64,000 nucleotides of DNA. Source: Meira nashicola (lineage: Eukaryota; Basidiomycota; Exobasidiomycetes; Exobasidiales; Brachybasidiaceae). The stretch covers positions 1,488,001 to 1,552,000 of the forward strand of contig BCJU01000004.1 in the NCBI GenBank assembly GCA_001600355.1. Direction: 5' to 3'. The notes under the pieces were generated by a model, which worked only from the letters and a program-made list of their open reading frames with translations, did no database searches and was not told the origin of the DNA. Positions within the stretch are counted from its first letter, which is position 1, and each line of letters begins with the position of its first letter. Shown one piece after another: positions 51,200-61,899 of the stretch. Made by a program: the position numbers and the translations under genes.

Positions 51200-53434
51200 C
51201 TAGGACGTTTCCAAGAAAGACGCATCCAAGAATGCCAAAAGATCCGGATCCCATGCTAAAACATTTGAACCCAAAAGAGTAGAAGAAGGTATTTCATCAT
51301 TCATCAAGATATTCATTTGATCTCCCGAAGCTTTTTCATTATTCTGAACATACGTTGTTCCTGAATGACTTGGTGTGATAGTAGTCGCCGGAGATTCTGA
51401 TGAATTTGAAGCTCCTCTTCTTTGTTCTTCTTCCGATGGAAATAATGTCGTTCTAGAGCCAGATTGTGATGCATAAATATGAATTCTTTCATCCTTTCTC
51501 TCATTTGAAGATTGTTCTCTTGAATTATTCGTAGACCTTCTTCGCTTCTTTGCAGCATTTGGCATAGATCCTTTTTCAGATACATATGCAATCTCATCCA
51601 CACCAACATTTTTTGTATTTGTCTTTTGATCAATTATATCTTGTAATGCATCTGCTAATTGAGGTGCACCTTTTGTTTGTCTTGCAGCTCGAATTCCTCT
51701 TACCATTGATTGTGCCATTCGAATGCGATCAGAATGATCATCATTCTTCTTTTCCTTTCCGGCAGATCTTCTTGTCAAATACAAAAACCAAGCAGCCATA
51801 AAACTGACCATCAAAGTTGAGCCACAATCGACAAGGTCATATCGTACTGCAAAATTTGCCAATTTTTCCACTCTTGCTGCACCAATTGATGTTTCACGTT
51901 CTATTCTTTCGTGAGTAGAAGGGAGTAGATGCTCTCCTTTTGGTCCTTGTGTAGCAATCCATAATGATAAATGTATTCGTAGCCAAAGAGCAGAAAGTGT
52001 GGTTAATTCCATCATTTTATTTGGCGGAAAAGGCGGTTTACCGTCAGCAGGTTCTACCTCCGATAGTGGTTCTAAGATCTCATGGATTGCAATTCCTCCT
52101 TTTTCTGGCCAATCAGATAACTTTTCGAGTAATCCTAAAATACGCTCATCCTTTAAAGGCTCTTTTTTAGATTTTTGAGAGAATAATCCACTGCAAAAAT
52201 CACGGGCAATACTTGAAATATAGATGTACGGATAATCTTTCGGATCGCTTGGGAATGGCCAACCGATATCATCTTCATGTAAGCGATACATTCTACAAGC
52301 CGATGCACTTCGCAAAGCGTCAACAGCATATTGCACCCAGAATAAATGTGCTGCACGTTCGACATCTGTTTGAGCCAAGGCAGAAGCTGGATCGTTTAAA
52401 TTGTGAAAGAGACACAATTCCATCGGGAAACCTTTACCGAGAGGATCCATTCGTAAGCATGTAGTAAGCTTTCCATCTTTTGCTGTAGGATGTAAAGTTC
52501 TGAAGAATGCCTCGTGAATGATTCCAACGGCTTCCACACCATCTAAACCTGCTTCCGTCAATGTATCTCCTTTATGAATCACTTCGACGAATCGATCAAC
52601 CAACGACTCAAAAAGGGCAGAATAAGCTGAATGAATCGAGCCACGTGCTACGACAGCTAGTAACAAAATCTCCGAGATGGGTCCTTTTTGAACACCTTTG
52701 TCGTTCTTCTTTGTGGCTGCTTCATCTTCTTCGTCTAAAAGTCCTTGAGTTTGTCGAATGAAGAGATTTGATCTTCTAAGGAATTCTTCTCGACCTTGCG
52801 TTAGTGGTATCCACTTTTCCATCGTATCAAAGTACCCTTTTATGCATTCTTCTAGAATAGTTTGATTAAGTCCGGCTACGTTTAGCATTCTGCCTGATGA
52901 ACGAGGCTTGCTAGTAATACCATCAGCCGAACGTGGTAAGTTCGGATTTAGCTTTGATGCCCATCTGGTAAACATTGCATCTCCGGCACTATCTTGCATT
53001 TTTCCCGAATGAAGAGTGAGTGATGGAGCAGTAAAAGTTGAATAACCATCTTTTCGATTAGCATCTTGATTCAGACTAGGATCATGATCAATTTCATCTA
53101 ACTTTTCTTCACTTCCATTCCTATCCGCTTCCAGTAATGCACGTATTCGTTTTCCTTTTTTATGTTTTCCGATTTGCATTTCTCCTCTCTTACTTTTTGA
53201 TTCAATTGAAACTTTACAAGTCACCCCTAACGATTGGCAAAATGAACATGCAACATGAATGCCATTATTCAAATCCAAAATACCTTGTGCTCTTGCTTTT
53301 GCCTTTACTTCCAATAAATCACATTTTGTCTTTCGCAAATGACATGCATCACAAGAACTGCGAGGCTTCATCGCCAATTCATCATATGTGTTAGAATTAA
53401 TGGTGAAAGTTACAAGCAATGTTGAAACATTCAT
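51200..53434 (-). CDS. Zn2Cys6 fungal transcription factor
   Basis: 744 residues from the ATG at 53434; another in-frame ATG at 53371 lies six residues before the first zinc Cys and could be the true start. The N-terminal binuclear cluster is CDACHLRKTKC (C28, C31, C38), a loop of 24 residues, then CSFCQSLGVTC (C63, C66, C73). A basic region with KRGEMQIGKHKKGKRIR follows. The middle homology region (about 185-560) shows the fungal-specific TF domain pattern, with RSASACRMYRLHEDDIGWPFPSDP as a landmark. The C-terminus is disordered, Ser/Asn-rich. The protein is predicted to bind CGG-type half-sites in the nucleus. The loop between the third and fourth Cys is much longer than the usual 5-12 residues. 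The target genes are unknown; the adjacent dehydrogenase is one candidate. Confidence 0.85.
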   Translation of the reverse strand: MNVSTLLVTFTINSNTYDELAMKPRSSCDACHLRKTKCDLLEVKAKARAQGILDLNNGIHVACSFCQSLGVTCKVSIESKSKRGEMQIGKHKKGKRIRALLEADRNGSEEKLDEIDHDPSLNQDANRKDGYSTFTAPSLTLHSGKMQDSAGDAMFTRWASKLNPNLPRSADGITSKPRSSGRMLNVAGLNQTILEECIKGYFDTMEKWIPLTQGREEFLRRSNLFIRQTQGLLDEEDEAATKKNDKGVQKGPISEILLLAVVARGSIHSAYSALFESLVDRFVEVIHKGDTLTEAGLDGVEAVGIIHEAFFRTLHPTAKDGKLTTCLRMDPLGKGFPMELCLFHNLNDPASALAQTDVERAAHLFWVQYAVDALRSASACRMYRLHEDDIGWPFPSDPKDYPYIYISSIARDFCSGLFSQKSKKEPLKDERILGLLEKLSDWPEKGGIAIHEILEPLSEVEPADGKPPFPPNKMMELTTLSALWLRIHLSLWIATQGPKGEHLLPSTHERIERETSIGAARVEKLANFAVRYDLVDCGSTLMVSFMAAWFLYLTRRSAGKEKKNDDHSDRIRMAQSMVRGIRAARQTKGAPQLADALQDIIDQKTNTKNVGVDEIAYVSEKGSMPNAAKKRRRSTNNSREQSSNERKDERIHIYASQSGSRTTLFPSEEEQRRGASNSSESPATTITPSHSGTTYVQNNEKASGDQMNILMNDEIPSSTLLGSNVLAWDPDLLAFLDASFLETS

Positions 53435-54192
53435 GCATAAAGGTGGTAATCCAACTTAAAATGCTGCATGTAGCATGCGTCTACGCCGTAAAAAGGCTTT
53501 TAGCGCATCTTTATTTTGGACGGGCTTCTCAGATGTCCAATTTATCTCCGACAGAAAGAATCGCATTTACCCATCCGTATGAGTCTTACTATGCTAGATC
53601 GGAACATCATATTCGGATGTGTCCGAGCAATAGCATGTTATGCTGCTACTCAGGTGTATGATTTTGAATATTGCAACCTGCTTCTAGTGTATGTCCAACC
53701 AAGAAAATCCCTCATGCCTCCGTTGTAATTCATGTAAGATCCTTCAATCTCCTCTCCCAAATGCGAGTTTCAAGTCATGTTTGACAATTTTACGGGAATG
53801 CAATCTCGATCATAGTATTGGTGAAGAACTCAAAAGAACGTCTGATTCCCGTCTTTGACAGGGAAGAGAAGGATCATCATTGATCCAAACACGTGCTTTT
53901 CCTTCGGAGCATTTTTTTCCAGGCTGTTGGGTCAAAATTCGGTAGCTGGGCTTGACAAGCCAAAAAAAGGTACGAATTACACGCACACAGACTCTTGAAC
54001 TTCCCAACAGAATGCTCGCACAGAGGGCGTCAAGGCGTATCGGGAGTATTGTTACTCTATAAAGTTCACAAATTTTTATTGTTCATGCATGACAGAGGAT
54101 TATCTTTTAGAAGATTGCAAAACATGAACTAAGACAACAAAAACACTCTTTTCCATCATCGACAATCTGATCAGTGCTGCTTATTTGACATT
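53435..54192. other. Intergenic region between the Zn2Cys6 gene and PDX1
   Basis: 758 bp between divergent starts. AT-rich with some mixed sequence; I find no gene or RNA. Confidence 0.45.
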
Positions 54193-55252
54193 ATGTCGAT
54201 CGCATCTTCATCTACTAAAATGATCTGGCGTGGAATTGTTTCTTCTCAGAGCATGGCTAGTGCATCAAGAGGTAAGTGATCCAAAGTGGAGTATGATGAT
54301 TTATGATTGCATTAATGCTGACTACATTCGCTCAATAGGCTTACATGTTTCTGCCGCCAGACATGCAATCACAAAGTTTTATATGCCTGCAATGAGTCCA
54401 ACAATGACAGAAGGTGGATTAGCAACATGGAAGGTTAAAGAAGGTCAATCATTCGCAGCAGGTGATGTTTTATTAGAGATCGAAACAGATAAAGCAACGA
54501 TGGATGTTGAAGCACAAGAAGATGGTATAATGGCAAAAATTGTCGTACAAGAAGGTGCCAAAGCAGTTCCTGTTGGAAAGACGATTGCAATGTTGGCAGA
54601 AGAAGGAGATGATATATCAAATGTAGAAGTACCAGCAGAAGAATCGTCATCATCTGCACCCCAAAAAGAAGAATCTTCTTCCAATTCTGCTCCCAGTACA
54701 GCACCAAGTGCACCAGCAGAGGATCCGCAAAAGAAGAAAACCAACCAAGAATCTCCTGCAGGTTCACCTCAACATTCCGCCTCTCATGCACCTAACATTG
54801 GTCGTCAATTATTCCCTTCCGTTTCTAGATTGCTAATAGAGAACAACGTGTCCGCCGCAGACGCAAAATCAATCAAAGGAACCGGCTTACACGGAATGTT
54901 GACTAAAGGAGATGTTTTGGCTTATCTTGGCAAGGTTTCTAATCCAAATGGATCTTATAAGCCATCAAAAGGAGGCATTGCTGCTTTGGGTGCACCATTT
55001 TCAGGTCAATCTTCTGCTAGTGCTCAAAAGAAGCAATCTAGCGAACCATTAACGGATGATGCAGTTCGTAACTTGATCTTGAGAGGATTGGCTTCTAGCT
55101 CACACGCTGCACGATCCAAGGAACTCGCCTCAAAGACAGTCAAGAGCAAAGATAGCTTTGATGAATTCTTGAACGATTATGAATTTGGATCAAAGACGAA
55201 GAAAACAACGGATTCATTCAAAAAGGTTGACTCACTAAAAGGACTTCTATAG
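54193..55252 (+). CDS. PDX1: Pyruvate dehydrogenase complex protein X (E3-binding protein)
   Basis: Two exons, 54193-54271 and 54339-55252, giving 330 residues. The 67-nt intron (GTAAGT ... AATAG, with a CTGAC branch site) joins ASASRG to LHVSAARHAITKFYM in frame. The N-terminus is a mitochondrial presequence (MSIASSSTKMIWRGIV). The lipoyl domain follows, with MPAMSPTMTEGGLATWKV and the lipoylated Lys K78 in ETDKATMD. A Ser/Pro/Ala-rich linker leads to the peripheral-subunit-binding domain at about 190-240 (PSVSRLLIENNVSAADAKSI, GLHGMLTKGDVLAYL). It binds E3 (dihydrolipoamide dehydrogenase). The E2 acyltransferase core (with its HxxxD) is missing, so this is protein X rather than E2. The C-terminal ~85 residues have no familiar domain. 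Matrix location. Confidence 0.9.
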
Positions 55253-55550
55253 AAAATTTGACAGGGACTTTTACACATGTGTACACAATGATTAATACTT
55301 TTTCGCATTTTTGTTCCATTTCTTGAGTCATTCTACAAGAATCATCGGAGGTGAGCGTACAGAGGAGCATTACAGGAGATTGTCATTTGTTGGGCATGGT
55401 AGTTGCGTGCAAAGGAAGTTTGTTAGCACTTAGAAAGGTATTTTGATAAAAATTTGTGCGGCGGCCGAGAATCCTGCGCATTTGTATAGTTTTTGAAAGG
55501 TTCCGGAAAGATGCGATTCTATTGTGATAAAAATAATACTTCATCTTTTC
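55253..55550. other. Convergent intergenic region
   Basis: 3' ends of PDX1 and the small membrane-protein gene. AT-rich; nothing recognised. Confidence 0.4.
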
Positions 55551-56148
55551 TCATTTTTTGCCCGCTCTCCAACCTTCGCCAAGATCTAGACCGATATGTA
55601 TTCTGCTGATCAAACGTTTAGCCGATTTTATTCCTGGTCCATCCGCGGCAGGGAAGTGATGCCAAAGGTATCTATAAAAGGTGTAAGAGAGAAAGATAAT
55701 CAGCGTCAATCATACTTGTTTTCATTAGAGCTACAACAAACACTCACGTTGCAAATAAGAGGTAAACGAAAGCATATAATGCCACTTCGACTCTATGTTG
55801 AGAAGTATCTTCTTCTGAAGTAGCAGCATCTTCCGAACGTTTTTTAGCAATCGTACGACCAGTATCACTAACGAAGCGCATATATCCAGTTGTAATCATA
55901 CCACCAATTGCAAAACCTTGTAAAAGTGGAATGACGATTGCATCAACAATATAAGCAACATGATCCGTATAATAACCCATTCCTTTTAACACTCTATATG
56001 CTAAATAGAAAGGTAAAACGATATGTGGAACTAAAGCACCAAATTGAAATGGTCCAAATAAAATCGAATCACGTAAAAAAGGCCATAATCTAAAACTTCC
56101 TTTTGTATCACTTCCTGGTTCAGGATAAGGCCGAAAAGATTGTGGCAT
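55551..56148 (-). CDS. Small fungal membrane protein, about four spans (spliced)
   Basis: Exons 56148-55748 and 55671-55551 (minus strand) join across a 76-nt intron with GTGAGT donor and TATAG acceptor, giving 173 residues. Without the splice, the frame stops right after FAT; with it, the protein reads on to YLWHHFPAADGPGIKS and ends GEGWRAGKK. Spans are visible at about 28-52 (ILFGPFQFGALVPHIVLPFYLAY), 66-95 (VAYIVDAIVIPLLQGFAIGG) and 122-140 (VALYAFVYLLFATYLW). An acidic, charged loop lies between the second and third. I recognise no family; it looks like a conserved single-copy organelle-membrane protein. Its leader carries a (CAA)n run just before the ATG. Confidence 0.7.
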
Positions 56149-56172
56149 TTTTCGTTGTTGTTGTTGTTGCGA
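56149..56172 (-). promoter_or_regulatory. (CAA)n-rich 5' leader of the small membrane-protein gene
   Basis: Reading the minus strand, about five CAA units precede CGAAAA and the ATG. Such unstructured leaders are known to favour scanning ribosomes; here it is only an observation. Confidence 0.4.
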
Positions 56173-56920
56173 TGATCACTGAGGAGATAATAAGCGCGAA
56201 TCTCCGATCCACCTAGCAGTTTTGCGAAAGATGAAAGAAAAAAGAAAGATATAAAAATATAAGAGAAGAGGTAGAGATGATGAAGAAGGGAAGAAGGATA
56301 TGTGGACGAATTACGTCTCCTAAGCAAATCAAATAGCATGCAGCTGTAGCAGTTCGTTCTCGACTCTCTTAAAACACGGCAAAATCTAGTCTCTCACAAA
56401 TGTATGGGGAATCGCATGTGAATACATACTCTACATGCTAGAAGTGTGTCTCGAAAAAAGAAAAAGTAAGGTAAGCTGTGCAAGTGGTATTATAGCTCTG
56501 CACTGCATAGCACATTAATGCACGCGCTGATTCGGAAGATTAATGCAAATCCATCCACTGTAATTTCACATGAAAATTAGCCCCGCATTTAAGATTTTTG
56601 ATTGTTTCGTGGGCAAATGCGAGGAAATCTCAAAAATGAAAAAAAAAGTGTGGAGGAAAAATAGCAGAGTAGGCTAAAACGCCTGTTTCAACGCCGAAGC
56701 TCTATAGGATTCTTTTAAAAAAATAACTTTATGCGTTCTCTCCGAATGATGCCCGAAGACTAAAAGGATTGCAATACGTGCTTACGGATGTGAAAGACCA
56801 AATTAAGGTACATACCTACGTACTGTACATATACAGGTCCTCACCAAAGTCCAAGTTGCGATCGTTATCAAAGGTATACAATAGATTACAATAGCTACAA
56901 TACAGATAAAATACAGCGTA
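56149..56920. other. Intergenic region between two minus-strand genes
   Basis: 772 bp. The first ~20 bases next to the ATG at 56148 form the (CAA)n leader of the small membrane-protein gene. The rest is AT-rich without a gene. Confidence 0.45.
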
Positions 56921-58606
56921 TTATTCGAAGAAAGTTACCTCGCTACCACCACATGAAATGGCTAGGGCAGGCACACCTCTAGGTAAAAAAGTGGAATTTT
57001 GCATGGCCTCATCATTAGAAACGGCAAAACGTTGACAAAATGCCAAACCTGTAATTTGATTGGCAAATGTAACTTGTGAAAGCTTTTGTTGGGTTGATGT
57101 AGAATCTCGATGAGGATCAAAAGAGCTCATCTCATCATCTATATCATCCTCTTCCATTGTTTGATGTTGCTCTTGAATTGAGTTGGAATCGTATCCTAAC
57201 GGTCGAGCATGATCAAAACTCCAAATTCGAACTCTACGATCTTGACCTGCCAATGCAAATACCTTGTAGCGCAAATCTATCGTCATTGGTGGATTGAGTG
57301 TCCATGAATTGATATGACCCTCGTATACCATATGAGCCTGATTGGGCTTGTGCAATAAACATGAAACCAGGCTCCCGCTACTATAAGCCAACAGGATTTC
57401 TTCCTCAGACATATGCTTCACATTGGTCACTGCTCCAACACCACGTAAAGGAATGTAATCAGATTCTGCTATCTTACCTGATTTGTATGCCATGTCAGTG
57501 TTCCCATCTTCAAAAACGAGCGGCAAACTTGCTACCCGACCATTTCGACATCCAACAATAACATTTGTACCACTTGGACTAATATCGTGTGACATTATAT
57601 CACTATCGACACGACGAAAGATCTTGCTCTGGGATGGGATGTAATTCATTCCAAAAGGTCCTACCTGATCTTCTGTAATCGCGATACGATACAAGCATAT
57701 TCGGTTTCCTACTCCAACGCAAATGATTAGACATCCTTTTTCCCGAAAACGGCGCATGCTGAGTGTGATATATCCACCCGTTGGCCAACTGCGCGGAATT
57801 TTGAGATGATATTTATCTGGCATCACATTGATACATCTTCCTGACTGTTCATTAGAGTCACTTGTTGAAAGACGATAAACTTTTAACTCTAATGGTGAGG
57901 CAAAAAATGCGAAACAATCATCATCCAATCCATAACAATCTGGTGTCTCACTAGGAGCGTATACCAACAATCGATCTGCCATAGTTGCACGAAATGAAAG
58001 AGTTGTAGGCGAAAGTGGAATACGATCTTGATAAGGTCGTTGAGGAGCATGCCATGACAATTCAGCTAGATGGAGTGCAACTTCAGTCTTTCCTGTAGGA
58101 TGCATTTGAGATGTATCAATTGAATAAACGAACCCATTCCAGCTCATGAAAAAAAGAATAGATCCGAATCGATCATTTCCATTTAGATCATGAATGCCAA
58201 CTAATCTTCGATTGAAGAATGGGCTGGGTCCATGTGGCATGTCAGCTGTAGCAGTCCGAAAATGTCGAAGTTGACTTAGCTGTTGAATCACCAATGTTTG
58301 CTGTGTTTTATGAATATCACTTATCCTAGGCGCAGCACTGCGTAACGACAGCCATACATTCGCATGATTTTGACCAAACGACGAGAATCGTGGATGAAGT
58401 GTTGGTATTTCAAGTTGTTGGGAGGATTTTCCAGTTTGTGTGGCTTTTCCATCATGCGGAATTGACAGTTCAGTTTTTCTCTTTTTCTTACGAGAAAAGG
58501 ATTTTCGTTGACTTGATGGACCTCCTTTTGGCGCTGCTTTAAAGAATTTCTTCTTTTCCGGATCCCATTCCATGCCAATAGGCACAGGAAATGGAGGCTC
58601 TGCCAT
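56921..58606 (-). CDS. WD40 protein resembling DCAF4
   Basis: 561 residues. The N-terminus GMEWDPEKKKFFKAAP resembles the short DCAF4 motif in which a peptide of the form Y-D-P-x-K-x-R-Y-F leads the protein. A disordered basic stretch (RKKKRKTEL) follows, then a beta-propeller from about residue 95. Near the C-terminus AGQDRRVRIWSFDHARPLG matches the DCAF4 signature in which A-G-Q-D is followed by R-I-W-S and A-R-L/P-L. DCAF4-type proteins are substrate receptors of CUL4-DDB1 ubiquitin ligases, bound to DDB1 through a W-D-x-R-like motif, here VRIWSF. The WD repeats are weakly conserved, so another beta-propeller protein is possible. Intronless. ATG at 58606; divergent from the phosphatase gene, 448 bp apart. 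Confidence 0.6.
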   Translation of the reverse strand: MAEPPFPVPIGMEWDPEKKKFFKAAPKGGPSSQRKSFSRKKKRKTELSIPHDGKATQTGKSSQQLEIPTLHPRFSSFGQNHANVWLSLRSAAPRISDIHKTQQTLVIQQLSQLRHFRTATADMPHGPSPFFNRRLVGIHDLNGNDRFGSILFFMSWNGFVYSIDTSQMHPTGKTEVALHLAELSWHAPQRPYQDRIPLSPTTLSFRATMADRLLVYAPSETPDCYGLDDDCFAFFASPLELKVYRLSTSDSNEQSGRCINVMPDKYHLKIPRSWPTGGYITLSMRRFREKGCLIICVGVGNRICLYRIAITEDQVGPFGMNYIPSQSKIFRRVDSDIMSHDISPSGTNVIVGCRNGRVASLPLVFEDGNTDMAYKSGKIAESDYIPLRGVGAVTNVKHMSEEEILLAYSSGSLVSCLLHKPNQAHMVYEGHINSWTLNPPMTIDLRYKVFALAGQDRRVRIWSFDHARPLGYDSNSIQEQHQTMEEDDIDDEMSSFDPHRDSTSTQQKLSQVTFANQITGLAFCQRFAVSNDEAMQNSTFLPRGVPALAISCGGSEVTFFE

Positions 58607-59054
58607 AATATTGCTTACAGTATTTCATTGAAAACCTTACCGAATTCCATATTTCTTCCGAAATGATAATCAGATTGGCTCTACAATTTGCTCTGGAAGA
58701 AGTGAGGCAAGCAGTTGATAAAAAATTCCTAGCTTGTACAAACGAAAAAGGCGCCGGTAAAGAATATAGCGCGATTTTACAAAAGTATCTTAAAGTGCTG
58801 CTGGTTCCTTTCCTTTTCACTGCCGGAGATACATTTATGCATGTTCAAAATTGTACATATGCACGACGGTGAAATTGGAGGCTTTTTTGGCCACGTTCTT
58901 TCTTTGAAAGAATGATTCTGATGTTCTATGAACGCAATCATGATTCATTTGCGGCTTTCTCTCTCTCTCAGGCACCATAATGGTGTTCCTACATGAATCC
59001 TCTCTTTTCGCTATACGTAATGGGCACTAGAAGTAAAGAGCAAGACATACGAAG
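58607..59054. other. Divergent promoter region, DCAF4-like/acid phosphatase
   Basis: Contains a 69-codon ATG-started plus-strand frame (58663-58872) with helical-looking sequence (FALEEVRQAVDKKFL). I rate it as possible but unproven. A CTCTCTCTC tract precedes the phosphatase start. Confidence 0.35.
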
Positions 59055-60743
59055 ATGAAAGGATACGAAAATGAATTTACTACAAGAAGGAAGGTACGAT
59101 CTTCCTTTTTGATCCTTCTTGCCCTCATATTCTTTATATTGATTGTGACAATCTATTCGTTTCCGATTACGACTGTGACGATGTTCAAATCTTTCACGAG
59201 TACAATATATGCGCTCACAATATTATCCGCTTTATATTCTGGTGCAAATGCAGAACATAAACAACACCATCAAGTTCGAGATAATGGAAATTCAATCTTA
59301 AATAAGGATTTAAATCCAGAAATCTTTCATTATTTAGGTCAATATTCACCTCGATACACAGTCAAAGATGATTCTACAAACGTTCCACATGGCTGTCACG
59401 TTGAAGTTGTTAATTCGATCGAAAGACATGGTGCGCGATACATGACAAGCAGTGCTCTTACAAGTGCAAATGCAACTCTTACTAAAATCCAAAGTGCATT
59501 AAGCAAAAGTCAAAATGTTTCAAGCGAATTTGCTTTTTTGAAAAATGCATCTTTGCTTACTGGAACGAATGATTTGGTACCTTATGGAGCATTGCAAGCG
59601 TACTATAGCGGTCAATCTACAGCTGCTACTTATCCATCATTGACGCACGTTGCGCCTTTTGTTCGTGGAAGTGGTGATTTGGATACTTTGGACGATCGTG
59701 TAATCTTGACAGCTCGTTACTGGAAATTAGGATTCGAAGGTAAACCGTTCCCATCAGGTTCATTTGTTAATTCGGCCGATGTACGCTCAGCAGCACAAAA
59801 AATTCCAAATACAGATTTAAACATTTCCGAAAAAGATGGTCAAAATAATACATTAGATGTTTCAACTTGCACAAATTTTGAAAATGTTCCGAGTTCAAAA
59901 GGTGAAAAAGGAGCACAACAATCATTTGCGCAAACTACAATCTTACCAATCATTGGTACACGATTACAAAACAAACTTATTCAATCTGGTGCACCTCAAA
60001 ATTTTAATTTGACCGGAACTGATTTGATCAATTTGGCTACAATTTGTAGTTTTGAAACTCTTGGTCGTGCAAGTGTTCAAGATGGTAAATTACATATTTC
60101 TCAAAGTCCATTTTGCACACTCTTTAATTCGACTGAATGGCCAATTTTAGGTTATGCTTTCGATGTTGGTAAATGGCAAGGAGTTGGTTATGGAAGTCAA
60201 TACTATAAAGCTAATGGACAAGGTTTTTTACGTGAATTGTTGGCACGATTTACAGGTAAAGCACCACCACTGGCTGATCCTACAAGTTTAAATTCAACCC
60301 TAGATGGAAATTCCAAAACATTCCCACTTCCATCTAAACATAAAGGACCTTTAGTCTACTTTGACGGATCACATGATAACAATATCGGTCCAATCGTAGC
60401 TGCTGCTTCTTTATTCAGCGGTCCCGATCTAACAACAGATTATAACGCACAAGCCAAATCACACAATTGGTATTTCAGTCAAATTGCACCATTACAAGGA
60501 AAAGTCGTATTTGAAAAGATTACTTGTCAACCACATAAATCAGAATATATTCGCATTCGTGCAAACGGCGCAATTTTAGATCCAAAAACTTATTGTGGCA
60601 CTTCAAATTCCACCGATCAACATCATGGTAAGCATCACAAGCATCATCGTAAACATTACAAACATCTTTGCCCTTTGAACAAATTTGTCGATCAATTGGC
60701 CTTTGTTGAAACCGATACAGAATGGAATAAGTGCTTTTCATGA
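59055..60743 (+). CDS. Secreted histidine acid phosphatase (phytase-like)
   Basis: 562 residues from ATG 59055. An internal ATG at 59181 (residue 43) would start a textbook signal peptide (MFKSFTSTIYALTILSALYSG, cleavage near NAEH), so the upstream 42 residues may be leader or an extra membrane anchor. The catalytic motif is R124-H125-G126-A127-R128-Y129-M130-T131, where His125 is the nucleophile; the usual residue after RHGxRY is Pro, here Met. The proton donor motif is H440-D441 (SHDNNIG). Cysteines and N-x-S/T sites are spread through the body, as in secreted phytases and acid phosphatases. The last ~45 residues carry a His/Lys-rich tail (HHGKHHKHHRKHYKH) before LCPLN. It probably releases phosphate from phytate or other esters outside the cell. 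Intronless. Confidence 0.87.
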   Translation: MKGYENEFTTRRKVRSSFLILLALIFFILIVTIYSFPITTVTMFKSFTSTIYALTILSALYSGANAEHKQHHQVRDNGNSILNKDLNPEIFHYLGQYSPRYTVKDDSTNVPHGCHVEVVNSIERHGARYMTSSALTSANATLTKIQSALSKSQNVSSEFAFLKNASLLTGTNDLVPYGALQAYYSGQSTAATYPSLTHVAPFVRGSGDLDTLDDRVILTARYWKLGFEGKPFPSGSFVNSADVRSAAQKIPNTDLNISEKDGQNNTLDVSTCTNFENVPSSKGEKGAQQSFAQTTILPIIGTRLQNKLIQSGAPQNFNLTGTDLINLATICSFETLGRASVQDGKLHISQSPFCTLFNSTEWPILGYAFDVGKWQGVGYGSQYYKANGQGFLRELLARFTGKAPPLADPTSLNSTLDGNSKTFPLPSKHKGPLVYFDGSHDNNIGPIVAAASLFSGPDLTTDYNAQAKSHNWYFSQIAPLQGKVVFEKITCQPHKSEYIRIRANGAILDPKTYCGTSNSTDQHHGKHHKHHRKHYKHLCPLNKFVDQLAFVETDTEWNKCFS

Positions 60744-61899
60744 TGGTATCTATAACGATGTATGTATATACCTTTTTTATATTTATGGAATAGCAACCTT
60801 TTCTGCCCTCACGGAGTTTTCCATATCCTATCAGTAAATTATAGAAAGCATTAGTGGAACAATTTGAAGTGAATAAAAATGTCATTCTGATGCTCGTTGT
60901 CGTATGATCTTCACTTGTCAAATATGTTATCTGTCAGGGTCATCACTTTCAACAAAGATAAATAGGCATCAAATATGCACGACTTTTCTGTGCATCAAAC
61001 ATTCTTCCACACGTAGTCTGTGTGCCTCTTGTTCGGCGCTACGCAAAGTCGGGCTTACAATTGGCTGAAGAAATTGATTGGAAAGGTATGTAAAAAGCGC
61101 AAGGCAGGGTTTTGAGTGCGTTAAGAATCTAGCCTGTTGCTTACGATCACACACAGGCACGTTAAAAAAAATGCGGTCTAAAGTGCCCGAGAAATTACAT
61201 AGTCTAGTGCGAAAACGATTTCCATGCCGCCTTCTTCTTCGCGCACACGAGCAGTACGGCGCTTTGAGCGTGCATAAAAGATATTGAACAAGCATTACAA
61301 AACCAAAAAAAAAAATATAATAATCATAGCGGGCGGCGGCAACAAACATAGAGGGGAAATGCACCGCATGTTTACTGTGTATTGTGTCTGTATACGCTCA
61401 CACGCATATACGCGCCCTTTCCAAAGGCAGACAAACAGACATACATTTTTAGCCATTTGGTCCATGTGTGTTGCGTGTGTAGATTCGGCACATGCAAAAA
61501 AGGACGATTTTTATTGCCGCCATCGATAATTTGTGTGTTTATTCATCTCGGCTCACTTGTTCCATCTACAAACAAAATCCTACAATCAACAACCAGCTTT
61601 GAAAATAAGAAAGAGGGTCTGCAGTAGATTCCGACAAAAAACTGTCTATCTTGAATCTGATCTTTCCCGCCAGAAGATAACAGCATACAATTCAATAATT
61701 CTTCCAGACGGATTGACGTGCCGAAGAACAACAAAAACAGGCTTATCGCTAATCGTATCGCATTACGTGCATCACACTTTTCTTTTCACTACTACAATAG
61801 TCGCCACTTATGTCTTCCTATACAAATCGATATCAGGTCCAATAAACTTTCAGACCAAGAAACAAAGGCAGACTTTGATCTGATCAGAGCAGATTCGAA
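60744..61899. other. Long intergenic region
   Basis: About 1.16 kb. Frames on both strands are short and not coding-like. It has an A-rich run near 61303-61318. Confidence 0.5.

Noticed and set aside
60969..61364. 131-codon minus-strand frame
   Set aside because: Non-ATG-like context, no conserved features, overlaps opposing frames in an AT-rich intergenic region.
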